Made by a program: the position numbers and the translations under genes. A stretch of DNA of 64,000 bases, taken from Paracoccus tegillarcae. Lineage in GTDB: Bacteria; Pseudomonadota; Alphaproteobacteria; Rhodobacterales; Rhodobacteraceae. The stretch lies in the NCBI RefSeq assembly GCF_002847305.1, contig NZ_CP025408.1, positions 3,245,001-3,309,000 on the forward strand, read 5' to 3'. Position 1 is the stretch's first letter. The number at the start of each line of letters is the position of its first letter. This document shows positions 1-7,199 of this stretch, in pieces. The notes under the pieces were generated by a model, which did not search any database, was not told where the DNA came from, and saw only the letters and a list, made by a program, of their open reading frames with translations.

Positions 1-213
1 TAGTAGTGTCAACTCGGCATCAGCGCTTACTAAGAACTGTAGCCCTCCGATCAGTGCAGCGACAACGAACAAAGAGAGCCGCTCTAACTGCTTTTGAAAC
101 CGCAGTCGTTCAATTATCTCATTTCGATACTGTATAAACTCTTGCAGAAGCGTTGCGTGGACGACGTCGATGGATTGCCGCTCTGCTACATTTTTGGGCT
201 CACGACCAGTCAT
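1..213 (-). CDS. N-terminal part of an unknown membrane protein (runs off the window)
   Basis: An open frame of 71 codons runs from an ATG at 213 to the left edge without a stop, so only the N-terminus is present. Its ATG overlaps the stop of the glycosyltransferase upstream (ATGA, 210-213), a strong sign of translational coupling. Residues about 25-45 are polar and could form a short amphipathic or coiled helix. Residues about 46-62 (LSLFVVAALIGGLQFLV) look like a membrane segment. I do not recognise a family. Its coupling suggests a role with the glycosyltransferase, perhaps in envelope glycan synthesis or export, but this is inference only. Confidence 0.6.
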   Translation of the reverse strand, partial: MTGREPKNVAERQSIDVVHATLLQEFIQYRNEIIERLRFQKQLERLSLFVVAALIGGLQFLVSADAELTLL

Positions 214-1439
214 TCTTTCGGCCTCATACCTCTTGGCGTCACTTGCCATTCGTGCCTTCCCAATGCGGAAAGCCTGACTGCATCAAGCGCGACGGCGGAT
301 TTCATCAGTTCATAGAAAGGAAAACACAACACGTACAGGACCGAACTTTTGCTTAGCAGGCCGCTTCGTGTCCCGGTGTTTGAGGTTGCCGCAACCTGTA
401 TGATTGCAACAGAAAGTTGAAGGGGCACAATATGCAACGCCCAATCGAATAGCACGTCCGATGTGTTGATGGACCCAAAAGTGATCACTAAGGCAGCTGA
501 AGTGAAGTAAGTAAGCCATGCAGTAGCGAGAACCACACGTCTCAGATAGATAAGATAGAGCCAATCATACTTTTGACGCCAATTTAGCCTCTTTGAAACT
601 ACAAGATCATGAAAGTGATGCTGTCCAACTTCTAGCCAACCCTTGGCCCAGCGTCGGCGCTGAATCCACCACGAAGTCAACTTGGACGGTGCAAGCTCTG
701 TTGCAATGAGCCAGGGTTTAAAGTGAACTTGGTGTCCCTCGAGATTTGCGCGCACGGAAATTTCAACGTCTTCTACTAGCGAAGCGTTATTGAACTGCAA
801 TGACACCAACTTCTGTCGCGGCCAAATCGCATTTGAACCACAAAAGTAAACGTTACCACCTCCTAAAGCACGAAATTGAAGGCCAACAAGGTATTTGATC
901 TTCGTTTCACTGCCCACAATTTTCTCGAAGAGAACATTCTGATTTCTAGGAAGCGTGACGCCCTGCCAAATTTCATCTCGGGAATGCTGTCTGCAAGCGC
1001 GTTCTAAAACTCTTTCGACGGGATACTCATCTGCATCCAACAGATAGATTAAATCGTTTTGCGCGCATTTTATTGCGGAGTTAAGTTGTGCAAACTTCCC
1101 AACAATTTCCTTTGAGAGTAGAACTCGTAGCTGCCCATGAGATAGTTCAAGTGTTCTTAAATCAGCAAGAACTCTGGAACTTTCAATTGATGCAATGGAA
1201 ACAATCAGTTCATTTTTCTTGTTGAACTCGATTTCCCCAAGAACTTTCCGCACACTATTCAGTAGTATTTCTTCTTCGTTCGGGAGCAGAGCGCACATGA
1301 TTACAGACACAGCGTTTGCTTTCTGCGGTTCTGCATTCGAAATCTCGGCGAATTTAACACGTCCATGTAGTAGAACCCAAACAGACTCAATGAGAACTAA
1401 ACAATAAAGGATCACAAGTGCTGAAAATGCGATGATCAA
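210..1439 (-). CDS. Membrane glycosyltransferase, family 2 (processive-type signature)
   Basis: 409 residues. An N-terminal membrane helix (residues about 1-24) is followed by a GT-A domain with the family 2 landmarks: LLDADEYP (DxD, sugar-nucleotide/metal site), EDVEISVRANLEG (acceptor-side acidic residue) and QRRRW near the C-terminal side of the domain. Several C-terminal hydrophobic segments follow. The QxxRW box is typical of processive enzymes (cellulose, chitin, N-acetylglucosamine polymers) and related lipid-linked transferases, so polymerisation of a surface glycan is likely, but substrate cannot be read. Base composition is unlike the core genes: lines 961-1020 and 1141-1200 hold 30 and 21 G+C of 60, against 45 of 60 at 12541-12600. 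Transfer is likely. The gene downstream overlaps by four bases. Confidence 0.8.
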   Translation of the reverse strand: MIIAFSALVILYCLVLIESVWVLLHGRVKFAEISNAEPQKANAVSVIMCALLPNEEEILLNSVRKVLGEIEFNKKNELIVSIASIESSRVLADLRTLELSHGQLRVLLSKEIVGKFAQLNSAIKCAQNDLIYLLDADEYPVERVLERACRQHSRDEIWQGVTLPRNQNVLFEKIVGSETKIKYLVGLQFRALGGGNVYFCGSNAIWPRQKLVSLQFNNASLVEDVEISVRANLEGHQVHFKPWLIATELAPSKLTSWWIQRRRWAKGWLEVGQHHFHDLVVSKRLNWRQKYDWLYLIYLRRVVLATAWLTYFTSAALVITFGSINTSDVLFDWALHIVPLQLSVAIIQVAATSNTGTRSGLLSKSSVLYVLCFPFYELMKSAVALDAVRLSALGRHEWQVTPRGMRPKE

Positions 1440-1480
1440 AAAATTACGCCTGCCACAATCCTAAGTGAGTTCACTGCATA

Positions 1481-1822
1481 CTACATCGGGCTTGCGGAAC
1501 CAAGATACCGTACTGAAAGCGCAGGTTCGCTCATTGCCCTGCCTACGGTCAGTAAGCGGGACTGGTCAACGCGTACTTCTCTTTTTCCGCCAACTAACAA
1601 GTAGTGGCGGGACGGGTCGGTTAAGTTGACTTTCTTGATCAGCTTTCGCGCGGCAACAATGTTTTGCTGAGGCGACTTTTCGGGATCACCGCGATAGCGG
1701 TCAAATGCTTTGCGATCTTCAAGTTCGAGTTGGATTGTAGTGAAGGTTCTTTCGCTGCTTCCGGGCTTGGTAGGATCATCGCCGCCAAACAACCGAAACA
1801 ACTCATCCTCCGACTTAATCAT
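1481..1822 (-). CDS. Small hypothetical protein, last gene of the coupled island operon
   Basis: 113 residues with the start at 1822, chosen because this ATG overlaps the stop of the upstream gene (ATGA, 1819-1822), the same arrangement as the other joins of this operon. A longer frame to 1867 exists but would overlap the neighbour by 49 bases. The protein is soluble and charged, with MIKSEDELFRLFGG at the start and a basic middle (NIVAARKLIKKVNL). There is no membrane segment and no motif I recognise. A role with the TGT-like protein is suggested only by coupling. It is followed by 41 bases before the glycosyltransferase, the only non-overlapping join in the island. Confidence 0.55.
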   Translation of the reverse strand: MIKSEDELFRLFGGDDPTKPGSSERTFTTIQLELEDRKAFDRYRGDPEKSPQQNIVAARKLIKKVNLTDPSRHYLLVGGKREVRVDQSRLLTVGRAMSEPALSVRYLGSASPM

Positions 1823-2445
1823 CCTGCACCGGGGTTCAGGGGTCGCAACGAGGCGCGGCGATCCCACATATGAACGCGCTCTGCGCGATCAAAGTCAGGA
1901 GAAAAGAACTTCGCTATTGCTTTGGCAACCCGCTTTGCGACTTTGGTGTCGGGGGCGACAACCACCTCGACCGCGCGCTTGACGGTCACATAGAGAAAGC
2001 CGTCTTCGACACGCTTTCTCTCAATGCTCCAATCGTCGGCTTCCAGCTTTTCAAACGCGCCTTCGTGTTCTTCAAACTGGCTTTCAATGTCCGCCCTACG
2101 TTGCTCATTCACAAGGCTCGAAAATTTAGGAGTCAGAAGCCCTTGCTCTTGGGCGTCTAGTTCGTCGCCGCGTTCATACTTGGCCATGGCTTCATACTGG
2201 TGCTTATGGCGTTCGTTGATCCGGGCCACCTCGGCATCCGCCTTAGCGATCTCATCTTCGATCTCGCTTAGACGGTTCTTGAGGCGGGTGACGCGTTTTT
2301 CCGCAGCAGCTTTGGCCGACACGGTTTCTTCCAGTGCTGTGACAAAGAGGTCGTCGAGACGTGGATTCAACTCTCCATCGGCCACACGCTGCGCAACGGC
2401 GGCGTCTGGGTGGTAGAAGAACCCGTCTGTGTAGGTCTCGTTCAT
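1819..2445 (-). CDS. Coiled-coil hypothetical protein in the island operon
   Basis: 208 residues. After about 40 residues comes a long heptad-like, charge-rich stretch (residues about 40-140, rich in K, R, E, A and L) that should form a coiled coil. The C-terminal third (from about DDWSIERKRVEDGFLYVTVKRAVEVVV) looks like a small beta-containing domain followed by a basic helix. No enzymatic motif is visible. It overlaps both neighbours by four bases (2442-2445 and 1819-1822), so it is almost certainly cotranslated with them. The shape would suit a structural or bridging subunit. Family unknown. Confidence 0.6.
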   Translation of the reverse strand: MNETYTDGFFYHPDAAVAQRVADGELNPRLDDLFVTALEETVSAKAAAEKRVTRLKNRLSEIEDEIAKADAEVARINERHKHQYEAMAKYERGDELDAQEQGLLTPKFSSLVNEQRRADIESQFEEHEGAFEKLEADDWSIERKRVEDGFLYVTVKRAVEVVVAPDTKVAKRVAKAIAKFFSPDFDRAERVHMWDRRASLRPLNPGAG

Positions 2446-3065
2446 GTGACGATTCTGCCCTTAGACGGCTTTACGATCAAGCCTTTTCCACCGGGCAGCG
2501 AAAACGGGGTTGGTGAAGCGTCAGGATCATATGCGGTTGCTACGGACATCACTTTGGCAATAGTGCCGCCGTGCCAATATTGATGATGCTTCTCACCAGT
2601 GCTTTGATACGGAAACTTGACGATGGTGCGCAGGCCATCACGTTTTGCCCGATCAACATAGAATTGGGCGGACGGCTGAATGTCTCGCCCCTCATGCCAA
2701 TACTTCTCAATTAGGGGGCGGCAGTGTTCAGACAGTCGGTTGTCCAATTGCGTTTCGGAGGTGAACCAGCGCCCATCACTCCAAGTGAAGGCAATCCCAT
2801 CGCTGAAATCGCAGAACTCAGGATCGTCACCCATTGCCTTCAAGACGGCGATGTCACCCGCTGTGAAGGTCGCTGCCCCCAACTCTAAACCAATGTCTAT
2901 CGCCACAATCGACTGATTGTCTGAGGCATATAGCAGAGTGCCCGCCAATTCGACGAACCCAAGCCAAGGGAACAGTTTCGTCCCGCGCCCTCGAAATTTG
3001 TTGGCTGTGACAAGCGCACTGAGAAATCCCGCAGGCACAGGAGTTTTGCAGTCGGGACGCGTCAT
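2442..3065 (-). CDS. Hypothetical protein with weak resemblance to sliding-clamp-like folds
   Basis: 207 residues, overlapping the gene before and after by four bases (3062-3065 and 2442-2445). The N-terminal half has alternating strands with a pattern that recalls beta-clamp (DnaN-like) repeats: a small-residue/aromatic helix (LVTANKFRG), then LLYASDNQSIVAIDI, then a helix (AGDIAVLKAMGDDPEF) and a strand-rich piece. This is a by-eye resemblance, not a match. A phage-type processivity or DNA-binding role is one reading and an unrelated beta-rich protein is another. No catalytic motif or membrane segment is seen. Confidence 0.5.
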   Translation of the reverse strand: MTRPDCKTPVPAGFLSALVTANKFRGRGTKLFPWLGFVELAGTLLYASDNQSIVAIDIGLELGAATFTAGDIAVLKAMGDDPEFCDFSDGIAFTWSDGRWFTSETQLDNRLSEHCRPLIEKYWHEGRDIQPSAQFYVDRAKRDGLRTIVKFPYQSTGEKHHQYWHGGTIAKVMSVATAYDPDASPTPFSLPGGKGLIVKPSKGRIVT

Positions 3066-4375
3066 AGCCGTCCATCATATATTTGGTCGGACAGAAATCG
3101 AGCGCGATCCTCTTGAGTCGGATAAGTGCGCACCACTTCGCTAAATGGCGGAAGCAGCACTTTTCCCGCCCCGTCGTATTGCCGCACGCCCGGCGGACGC
3201 CATTCGAACGACTCTGCGAAAGTGCGCAACTCGCCCATGCAGATCAGGCTACGCGCCCGTTGATCCGTTAACGCGAGCGTCCATGGAAAATAGCTCTCGA
3301 CTTTTGCCCGCACCCATTCCCGTTTGCGCTTAGGCAAAAACGATACGTTTCGATCATTGCTGATCATCTTGGATTGAGATTTCAAATCGTAGTCATCCAT
3401 CTCGACACCGATGTGATAGCCACGATACCGAAGCCGTGACCGCTCCACGATATGTTCTCCTGCGCGGTCAAGTTCACCGTTCTCCAACTTCACTAAATTG
3501 AATTTGTCCTGCGGATAAGTCTCATCCTCAACGAGATCGACAGCACCATAGAATCCATGCTCATTCCAAGCAGCAGAATCGCCTGACATAAGATGGGCCT
3601 CACGGATCATGTCGTTGCCCGTGGTGGCAAGACCATGCGTTTGCACATTACAAGCTAAGTCGTGAAGCGCGGTTCGAGCTAGTTGCGCCCATCGCCAACG
3701 CTCGCCTTCTGGCTTCTTATTGTTCGGGGAAAGGCAGAGGTATCCCTTCGCCTGATTAACCACGTCGAGCAGGCGTTGTTGACCTTCGCCTTGATGGAAC
3801 ACAGGCAACACACAATCACCGAACTCAGCACTGAGCGCGGCAAGGTTCCGATCTGATTCCTGAATAGCGGTTTGGAACTCCTGCGGTGTCGGATCACGAT
3901 CCTTCTCGCCGGGGATCACATCCAAATTGATCAACCAAATTTCTTCAAACAAGCCGTCTGCCTCGGTGAGGAAACGCGAATAAGCCGATTTGACCTCATC
4001 GAGCGTTACTGACGCGCTTGCATTCCAAGCCGTGAAGGCACCAGAATCAAGCATCATGTGCGAAGGGCACGAAGGCGTTCGGCTCTGGCTGGCTGCGCGC
4101 AGAGCCTCAGCGTAAGGCACCCACTCATCCTCAATCCCGCGTTGCACCAGCAACGCCTGTTGCTCTTGATCCTTTTGCTCAAGCCTTGCGATGGCCCGTG
4201 GCTCATACTGGCAATAATCGTCAAAGGTCCGAACTCCCGCTTTGACCATGCCAAGCCACTTCATCACCTCAGGCGCATAGGCACCGTGCATCGAGAACAG
4301 CCTTTGTGAGCACACCTGGTTTTCTATCGCTTGAAAGGCGTCGTTCTTTGGCGTGCCGGACATATATAGGTGCAT
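3062..4375 (-). CDS. tRNA-guanine transglycosylase (TGT/DpdA-like) superfamily protein
   Basis: 437 residues, the first gene of the coupled island operon. Motifs in order fit the TGT barrel: LDSGAFTAW (residues 109-117; TGTs have DSGGFQ, whose Asp recognises the deazaguanine), LPVFHQGE (190-197, in place of GLVQGG), THGLATTG (246-253) and SGDSAAW (264-270, where phage relatives have an Asp-Ser-containing motif supplying the nucleophile). These features resemble the phage and island DpdA-like branch, which puts 7-deazaguanines into DNA, more than housekeeping Tgt. The cysteine-rich zinc site of bacterial Tgt is not evident. No queC/D/E/F-type genes occur here, although the island continues to the left. 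The substrate (DNA, tRNA or a free base) cannot be told. Start: first Met; MHLYMSG fits the hydrophobic first strand. Confidence 0.6.
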   Translation of the reverse strand: MHLYMSGTPKNDAFQAIENQVCSQRLFSMHGAYAPEVMKWLGMVKAGVRTFDDYCQYEPRAIARLEQKDQEQQALLVQRGIEDEWVPYAEALRAASQSRTPSCPSHMMLDSGAFTAWNASASVTLDEVKSAYSRFLTEADGLFEEIWLINLDVIPGEKDRDPTPQEFQTAIQESDRNLAALSAEFGDCVLPVFHQGEGQQRLLDVVNQAKGYLCLSPNNKKPEGERWRWAQLARTALHDLACNVQTHGLATTGNDMIREAHLMSGDSAAWNEHGFYGAVDLVEDETYPQDKFNLVKLENGELDRAGEHIVERSRLRYRGYHIGVEMDDYDLKSQSKMISNDRNVSFLPKRKREWVRAKVESYFPWTLALTDQRARSLICMGELRTFAESFEWRPPGVRQYDGAGKVLLPPFSEVVRTYPTQEDRARFLSDQIYDGRL

Positions 4376-4474
4376 CGCGCCCTCCTGACACGAAGGGTAG
4401 CAACCGCAAGGCGATGAGGGAACCAGAAAGCGCGTTTTAACAGCGCCTTATCGCCATGACCTCGGAATTTGGCC

Positions 4475-4527
4475 TTTGCAACGAACTGCACCGCCATTTC
4501 GAGTGGCGTTGCAAAATCGTTGCAAAA
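4475..4527. repeat. Short repeats CGTTGCAAA: two direct and one inverted copy
   Basis: CGTTGCAAAA occurs at 4507-4516 and 4518-4527, eleven bases apart, and its inverse TTTGCAACG at 4475-4483. They lie between the island operon and tRNA-Asn, where integrase arm-type or excisionase sites would be expected. They could equally be operators for the promoter of the TGT-like operon. Seen directly; function inferred. Confidence 0.5.
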
Positions 4528-4530
4528 ACG

Positions 4531-4562
4531 AAAAATGGCGATCCCGGAGGATCACCATTTTT
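4531..4562 (-). terminator. Rho-independent terminator of tRNA-Asn
   Basis: On the minus strand two 13-base arms around a six-base loop (4531-4543 and 4550-4562) pair fully, with one G-U wobble, and end in a T run followed by CGTTTTT. It lies 23 bases past the CCA end of tRNA-Asn. Confidence 0.75.
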
Positions 4563-4584
4563 GCTTTACAACCAAGTGGTTGAT

Positions 4585-4659
4585 TGGCTCCGGCGGTAGG
4601 GATCGAACCTACGACCAATTGATTAACAGTCAACTGCTCTACCGCTGAGCTACGCCGGA
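4585..4659 (-). tRNA. tRNA-Asn (anticodon GTT)
   Basis: 75 bases including an encoded CCA (4585-4587). Acceptor TCCGGCG pairs with CGCCGGA, the anticodon loop is CTGTTAA, and the T arm is GTAGG-TTCGATC-CCTAC. The gene is intact. Its 3' end faces the island at 4375 and leftward, which fits integration of an element at the 3' end of this tRNA gene. Confidence 0.95.
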
Positions 4660-4669
4660 ACACGAGGGC

Positions 4670-4698
4670 GATATAGCAATGGCGTTTGGGGGCGTCCA
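4670..4698 (-). promoter_or_regulatory. Promoter of tRNA-Asn
   Basis: On the minus strand TGGACG (4693-4698) and TATATC (4670-4675) are separated by 17 bases. This places the start of transcription a few bases before the tRNA 5' end at 4659. Confidence 0.55.
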
Positions 4699-4717
4699 GA
4701 GGCTTTTCGACAAAATC

Positions 4718-5620
4718 TCACATCGCCGCAAAGAGCGAGTGCCATGTGGGTTCCTCGGCCGTGCGGACGGCGCCCAGATTGTTCAGGGCGACCAGATGGG
4801 CAAAGACGTTGCGCGTCGCCGCGGGCATCAGCGCGGGCGGCACATCATAGATCCGGGCTGCCAGGGAGGCCGCGTCGGATGGCGCTGTATCTCGCAGGGC
4901 GGTCAGTATTTGTGCGGTCCGGTCGCGGCGGTGCTGTGCCAGTTCGAACAGACGCTGCTGCGGGTTCTCGATCGCCGGGCCATGTGCGGGAAAAATGCGG
5001 CGCGGCGCCAGGTCGGCCAATCGTTCGAGGCTGCGCATGTAATCGGCGAGATCGCCGTCGGGCGGCGAGATCAGCGTTGACGACCAGCCCATCACGATAT
5101 CGCCGCAAAAGACCAAATCCTCCCAGGCGAAGGACAGGTGATTGCCGGCATGGCCCGGCGTGTGCAGGGCGGTCAGCCGCCAGTCATCGGTCGCGATTTC
5201 TTCGCCGTCGGCCAGCGTGATGTCAGGGCGGAAGGACAGATCCAGCCCTTCACCGCCGCCGGCGCCGCCATGGCCCGCCAGCCGCTGCATGATCGGCGAG
5301 CGCCCGGCCAGCGCGTCGCCAAAGGCCAGAACCGGCGCGCCGGTCTGCGCGGCAAGGGCAGCGGCACCCTCGGAGTGATCGCGGTGTGCGTGGGTGACCA
5401 GAATATGGCTGATCCGCCCGGCCTCGGCTGCCGCCAGAATCGCCGCGCGGTGTTCGGGGATGTCGGGGCCGGGGTCGATCACCGCGATCTGGTTCTCGCC
5501 TATCAGGAATGTGTTGGTGCCCGGGCCGGTCAGCGGCGAGGGGTTCGGTGCCAGCACGAGACGCAGCCCCTTGGGCAAATCGTCCGGCGGCTGAGGCAGG
5601 GCTTTCGCATCGCGTGTCAT
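4718..5620 (-). CDS. Metallo-beta-lactamase-fold hydrolase (LACTB2-like)
   Basis: 300 residues. The metal-binding signature THAHRDH (residues about 76-82) is followed by further MBL ligands in TPGHAGNH and FCGDIVMG, and by HGP near the end of the domain. The C-terminal 70 residues form the helical region found in LACTB2-like MBL proteins. Family members include hydrolases and nucleases; the substrate here is unknown. It reads away from the sensor kinase gene (34 bases between starts), so the two may share a regulatory region. It is the first core-like gene right of tRNA-Asn. Confidence 0.8.
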   Translation of the reverse strand: MTRDAKALPQPPDDLPKGLRLVLAPNPSPLTGPGTNTFLIGENQIAVIDPGPDIPEHRAAILAAAEAGRISHILVTHAHRDHSEGAAALAAQTGAPVLAFGDALAGRSPIMQRLAGHGGAGGGEGLDLSFRPDITLADGEEIATDDWRLTALHTPGHAGNHLSFAWEDLVFCGDIVMGWSSTLISPPDGDLADYMRSLERLADLAPRRIFPAHGPAIENPQQRLFELAQHRRDRTAQILTALRDTAPSDAASLAARIYDVPPALMPAATRNVFAHLVALNNLGAVRTAEEPTWHSLFAAM

Positions 5621-5654
5621 GGCGCTAGCCTAGCCGCGAGGTTGCAGGGTTTCC

Positions 5655-7010
5655 ATGGCATTTCGACCGGATTTTACGTGGCTCAAACGGTTCTTTCCGC
5701 GCGGCATCTATGGCCGGGCGGCGCTGATCCTGTTTTTGCCCGTTGTGACGGTGACGCTGGTTGTCAGCGTCATGTTCCTGCAGCGCCATTTCGATGATGT
5801 GACGCGCCAGATGACCGCCAGCATGGCGCGGGAGCTGGCCTTTGTTGCGGCGCAGGTCGATCAGGCCGCAAATTCACCCGGTGCGATGCTGGCCGGGGAA
5901 ACCGTTGCCCGGCCGTTGGGCCTGTCCCTCATGCTGCCTGTGCCAGGCCCGGTCGAGGACAGCCGGCTGTTCTATGATTTCTCGGGTCGGGTGGTGATCG
6001 ACGCGCTGCGCCAGGAGGTGCCGCAGGTCACCGGCATTGATCTGGGCAGTGACATCAAGCGCGTCAATGTGACCATGGACGGGGCGTTCGGTCCCTATAT
6101 GCTATCCTTTGATCGGGCACGGGTCAGTGCATCGAACCCGCACCAATTGCTGGTGCTGATGATGTTCACATCGCTCTTGATGTCGGGGATCGCCACGATC
6201 TTTCTGCGCAACCAGCTGCGGCCGATCCGGCGTCTTGCGCGGGCAGCCGAGGAATACGGCAAGGGTCGCATCGTGCCCTATCGCCCGGCAGGCGCGACCG
6301 AGGTGCGCAGTGCCGGCGCTGCGTTTCTGGATATGCGAAACCGGATCGAGCGCAGCAATGAGCAGCGAAAGATCATGTTGTCGGGGATCAGCCATGATCT
6401 GCGCACGCCGCTGACCCGGTTGCGGCTGGGGTTGTCGATGCTGTCGCCCGATGATCTGCCCGACCAGCCCGAGATCGACGATATGGTCGCGGATGTGGAT
6501 GAAATGGGGCGCATGATTAGTGCCTTTCTGGATTTCGCGCGTGACGAGGCGCAGGAAGGGCAGGCCGTCTCCATCGCGGCGCTGCCGTTTCTGCGCGGGG
6601 TGGTCGCGGATGCACAGCGCGCCGGTCAGAATGTCAGCCTGATCATGGCCGAGGGATCGGACGAGGCAGAGGTCGCGTTTCGACCCGATATGCTGCGCCG
6701 CGCCATCGAAAACCTGTTCGGCAATGCCGTGCGATACGGGACGCTGGCCGAGGTCGAGGTGGTGCTTGGGCCGCGCAGCCTGCGCATCAGCGTCGAGGAT
6801 GACGGGCCCGGTATCCCCGAAACCCAACTGGACGAGGCGATGCGCCCGTTCACGCGGCTCGATTCGTCGCGCAATCAGAATCGCGGGCAGGGCGTCGGGC
6901 TGGGTCTGGCAATAGCAGCCGACGTCGCGCGCGCGCACGGCGGACAGTTGAGATTGGGGCAGGGACGCAAGCTGGATGGATTGCGCGCAGAGATCGTGAT
7001 TCCGCGATAA
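5655..7010 (+). CDS. Sensor histidine kinase, EnvZ-like, without an adjacent regulator
   Basis: 451 residues. A first membrane helix (about 20-45), a periplasmic sensor loop, a second helix (about 160-180) and a HAMP region are followed by the DHp helix with ISHDLRTPLTR, in which His247 is the predicted phosphorylation site. The ATP-binding domain shows the N box (ENLFGNAVRYG), G1 (DDGPGIP) and G2 (GQGVGLGLAI). The layout is that of EnvZ/OmpR-family kinases. No response regulator gene flanks it: MBL lies upstream in the opposite direction and lon downstream. The partner must be elsewhere. Signal unknown. Confidence 0.88.
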   Translation: MAFRPDFTWLKRFFPRGIYGRAALILFLPVVTVTLVVSVMFLQRHFDDVTRQMTASMARELAFVAAQVDQAANSPGAMLAGETVARPLGLSLMLPVPGPVEDSRLFYDFSGRVVIDALRQEVPQVTGIDLGSDIKRVNVTMDGAFGPYMLSFDRARVSASNPHQLLVLMMFTSLLMSGIATIFLRNQLRPIRRLARAAEEYGKGRIVPYRPAGATEVRSAGAAFLDMRNRIERSNEQRKIMLSGISHDLRTPLTRLRLGLSMLSPDDLPDQPEIDDMVADVDEMGRMISAFLDFARDEAQEGQAVSIAALPFLRGVVADAQRAGQNVSLIMAEGSDEAEVAFRPDMLRRAIENLFGNAVRYGTLAEVEVVLGPRSLRISVEDDGPGIPETQLDEAMRPFTRLDSSRNQNRGQGVGLGLAIAADVARAHGGQLRLGQGRKLDGLRAEIVIPR

Positions 7011-7054
7011 AATGCCGCGCAGCGGTGTTGCGGCAGGCGAAACGGGTGCATTTT
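7009..7054 (+). terminator. Probable terminator after the sensor kinase
   Basis: AAAATGC (7009-7015) and GCATTTT (7048-7054) are inverted, with GCCGC/GCGGC nested inside. The outer arm ends in TTTT. The left arm overlaps the kinase stop codon. Confidence 0.4.
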
Positions 7055-7105
7055 AGTCGTTTGCGACAGACTGTTTGCTTGGATCATGCTGTGCGAAGGA
7101 ACATA

Positions 7106-7134
7106 TTGAACCGAACCTGTACGGGACCTAAATT
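7106..7134 (+). promoter_or_regulatory. Sigma-70 type promoter of lon
   Basis: TTGAAC (7106-7111) and TAAATT (7129-7134) are spaced 17 bases, about 65 bases before the lon start. No convincing heat-shock (RpoH) promoter was found beside it. Confidence 0.55.
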
Positions 7135-7199
7135 AGAGGATGCAGGGGTCGCGCGTTGCCAATGACGGGGCCGTGACTTCGGGCATGAAAGGACTGATC

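Noticed and set aside
1823..1867. Longer start for the small island gene
   Set aside because: The ATG at 1822 makes the ATGA overlap used throughout the operon; the longer form would overlap the neighbour by 49 bases.
4448..4663. 71-codon open frame across tRNA-Asn
   Set aside because: Its sequence is simply the tRNA and flank translated.
7078..7106. Heat-shock (RpoH) promoter for lon, CTTG at 7078
   Set aside because: The nearest -10-like element is 20 bases away and poorly matched; the 7106-7134 promoter is better.
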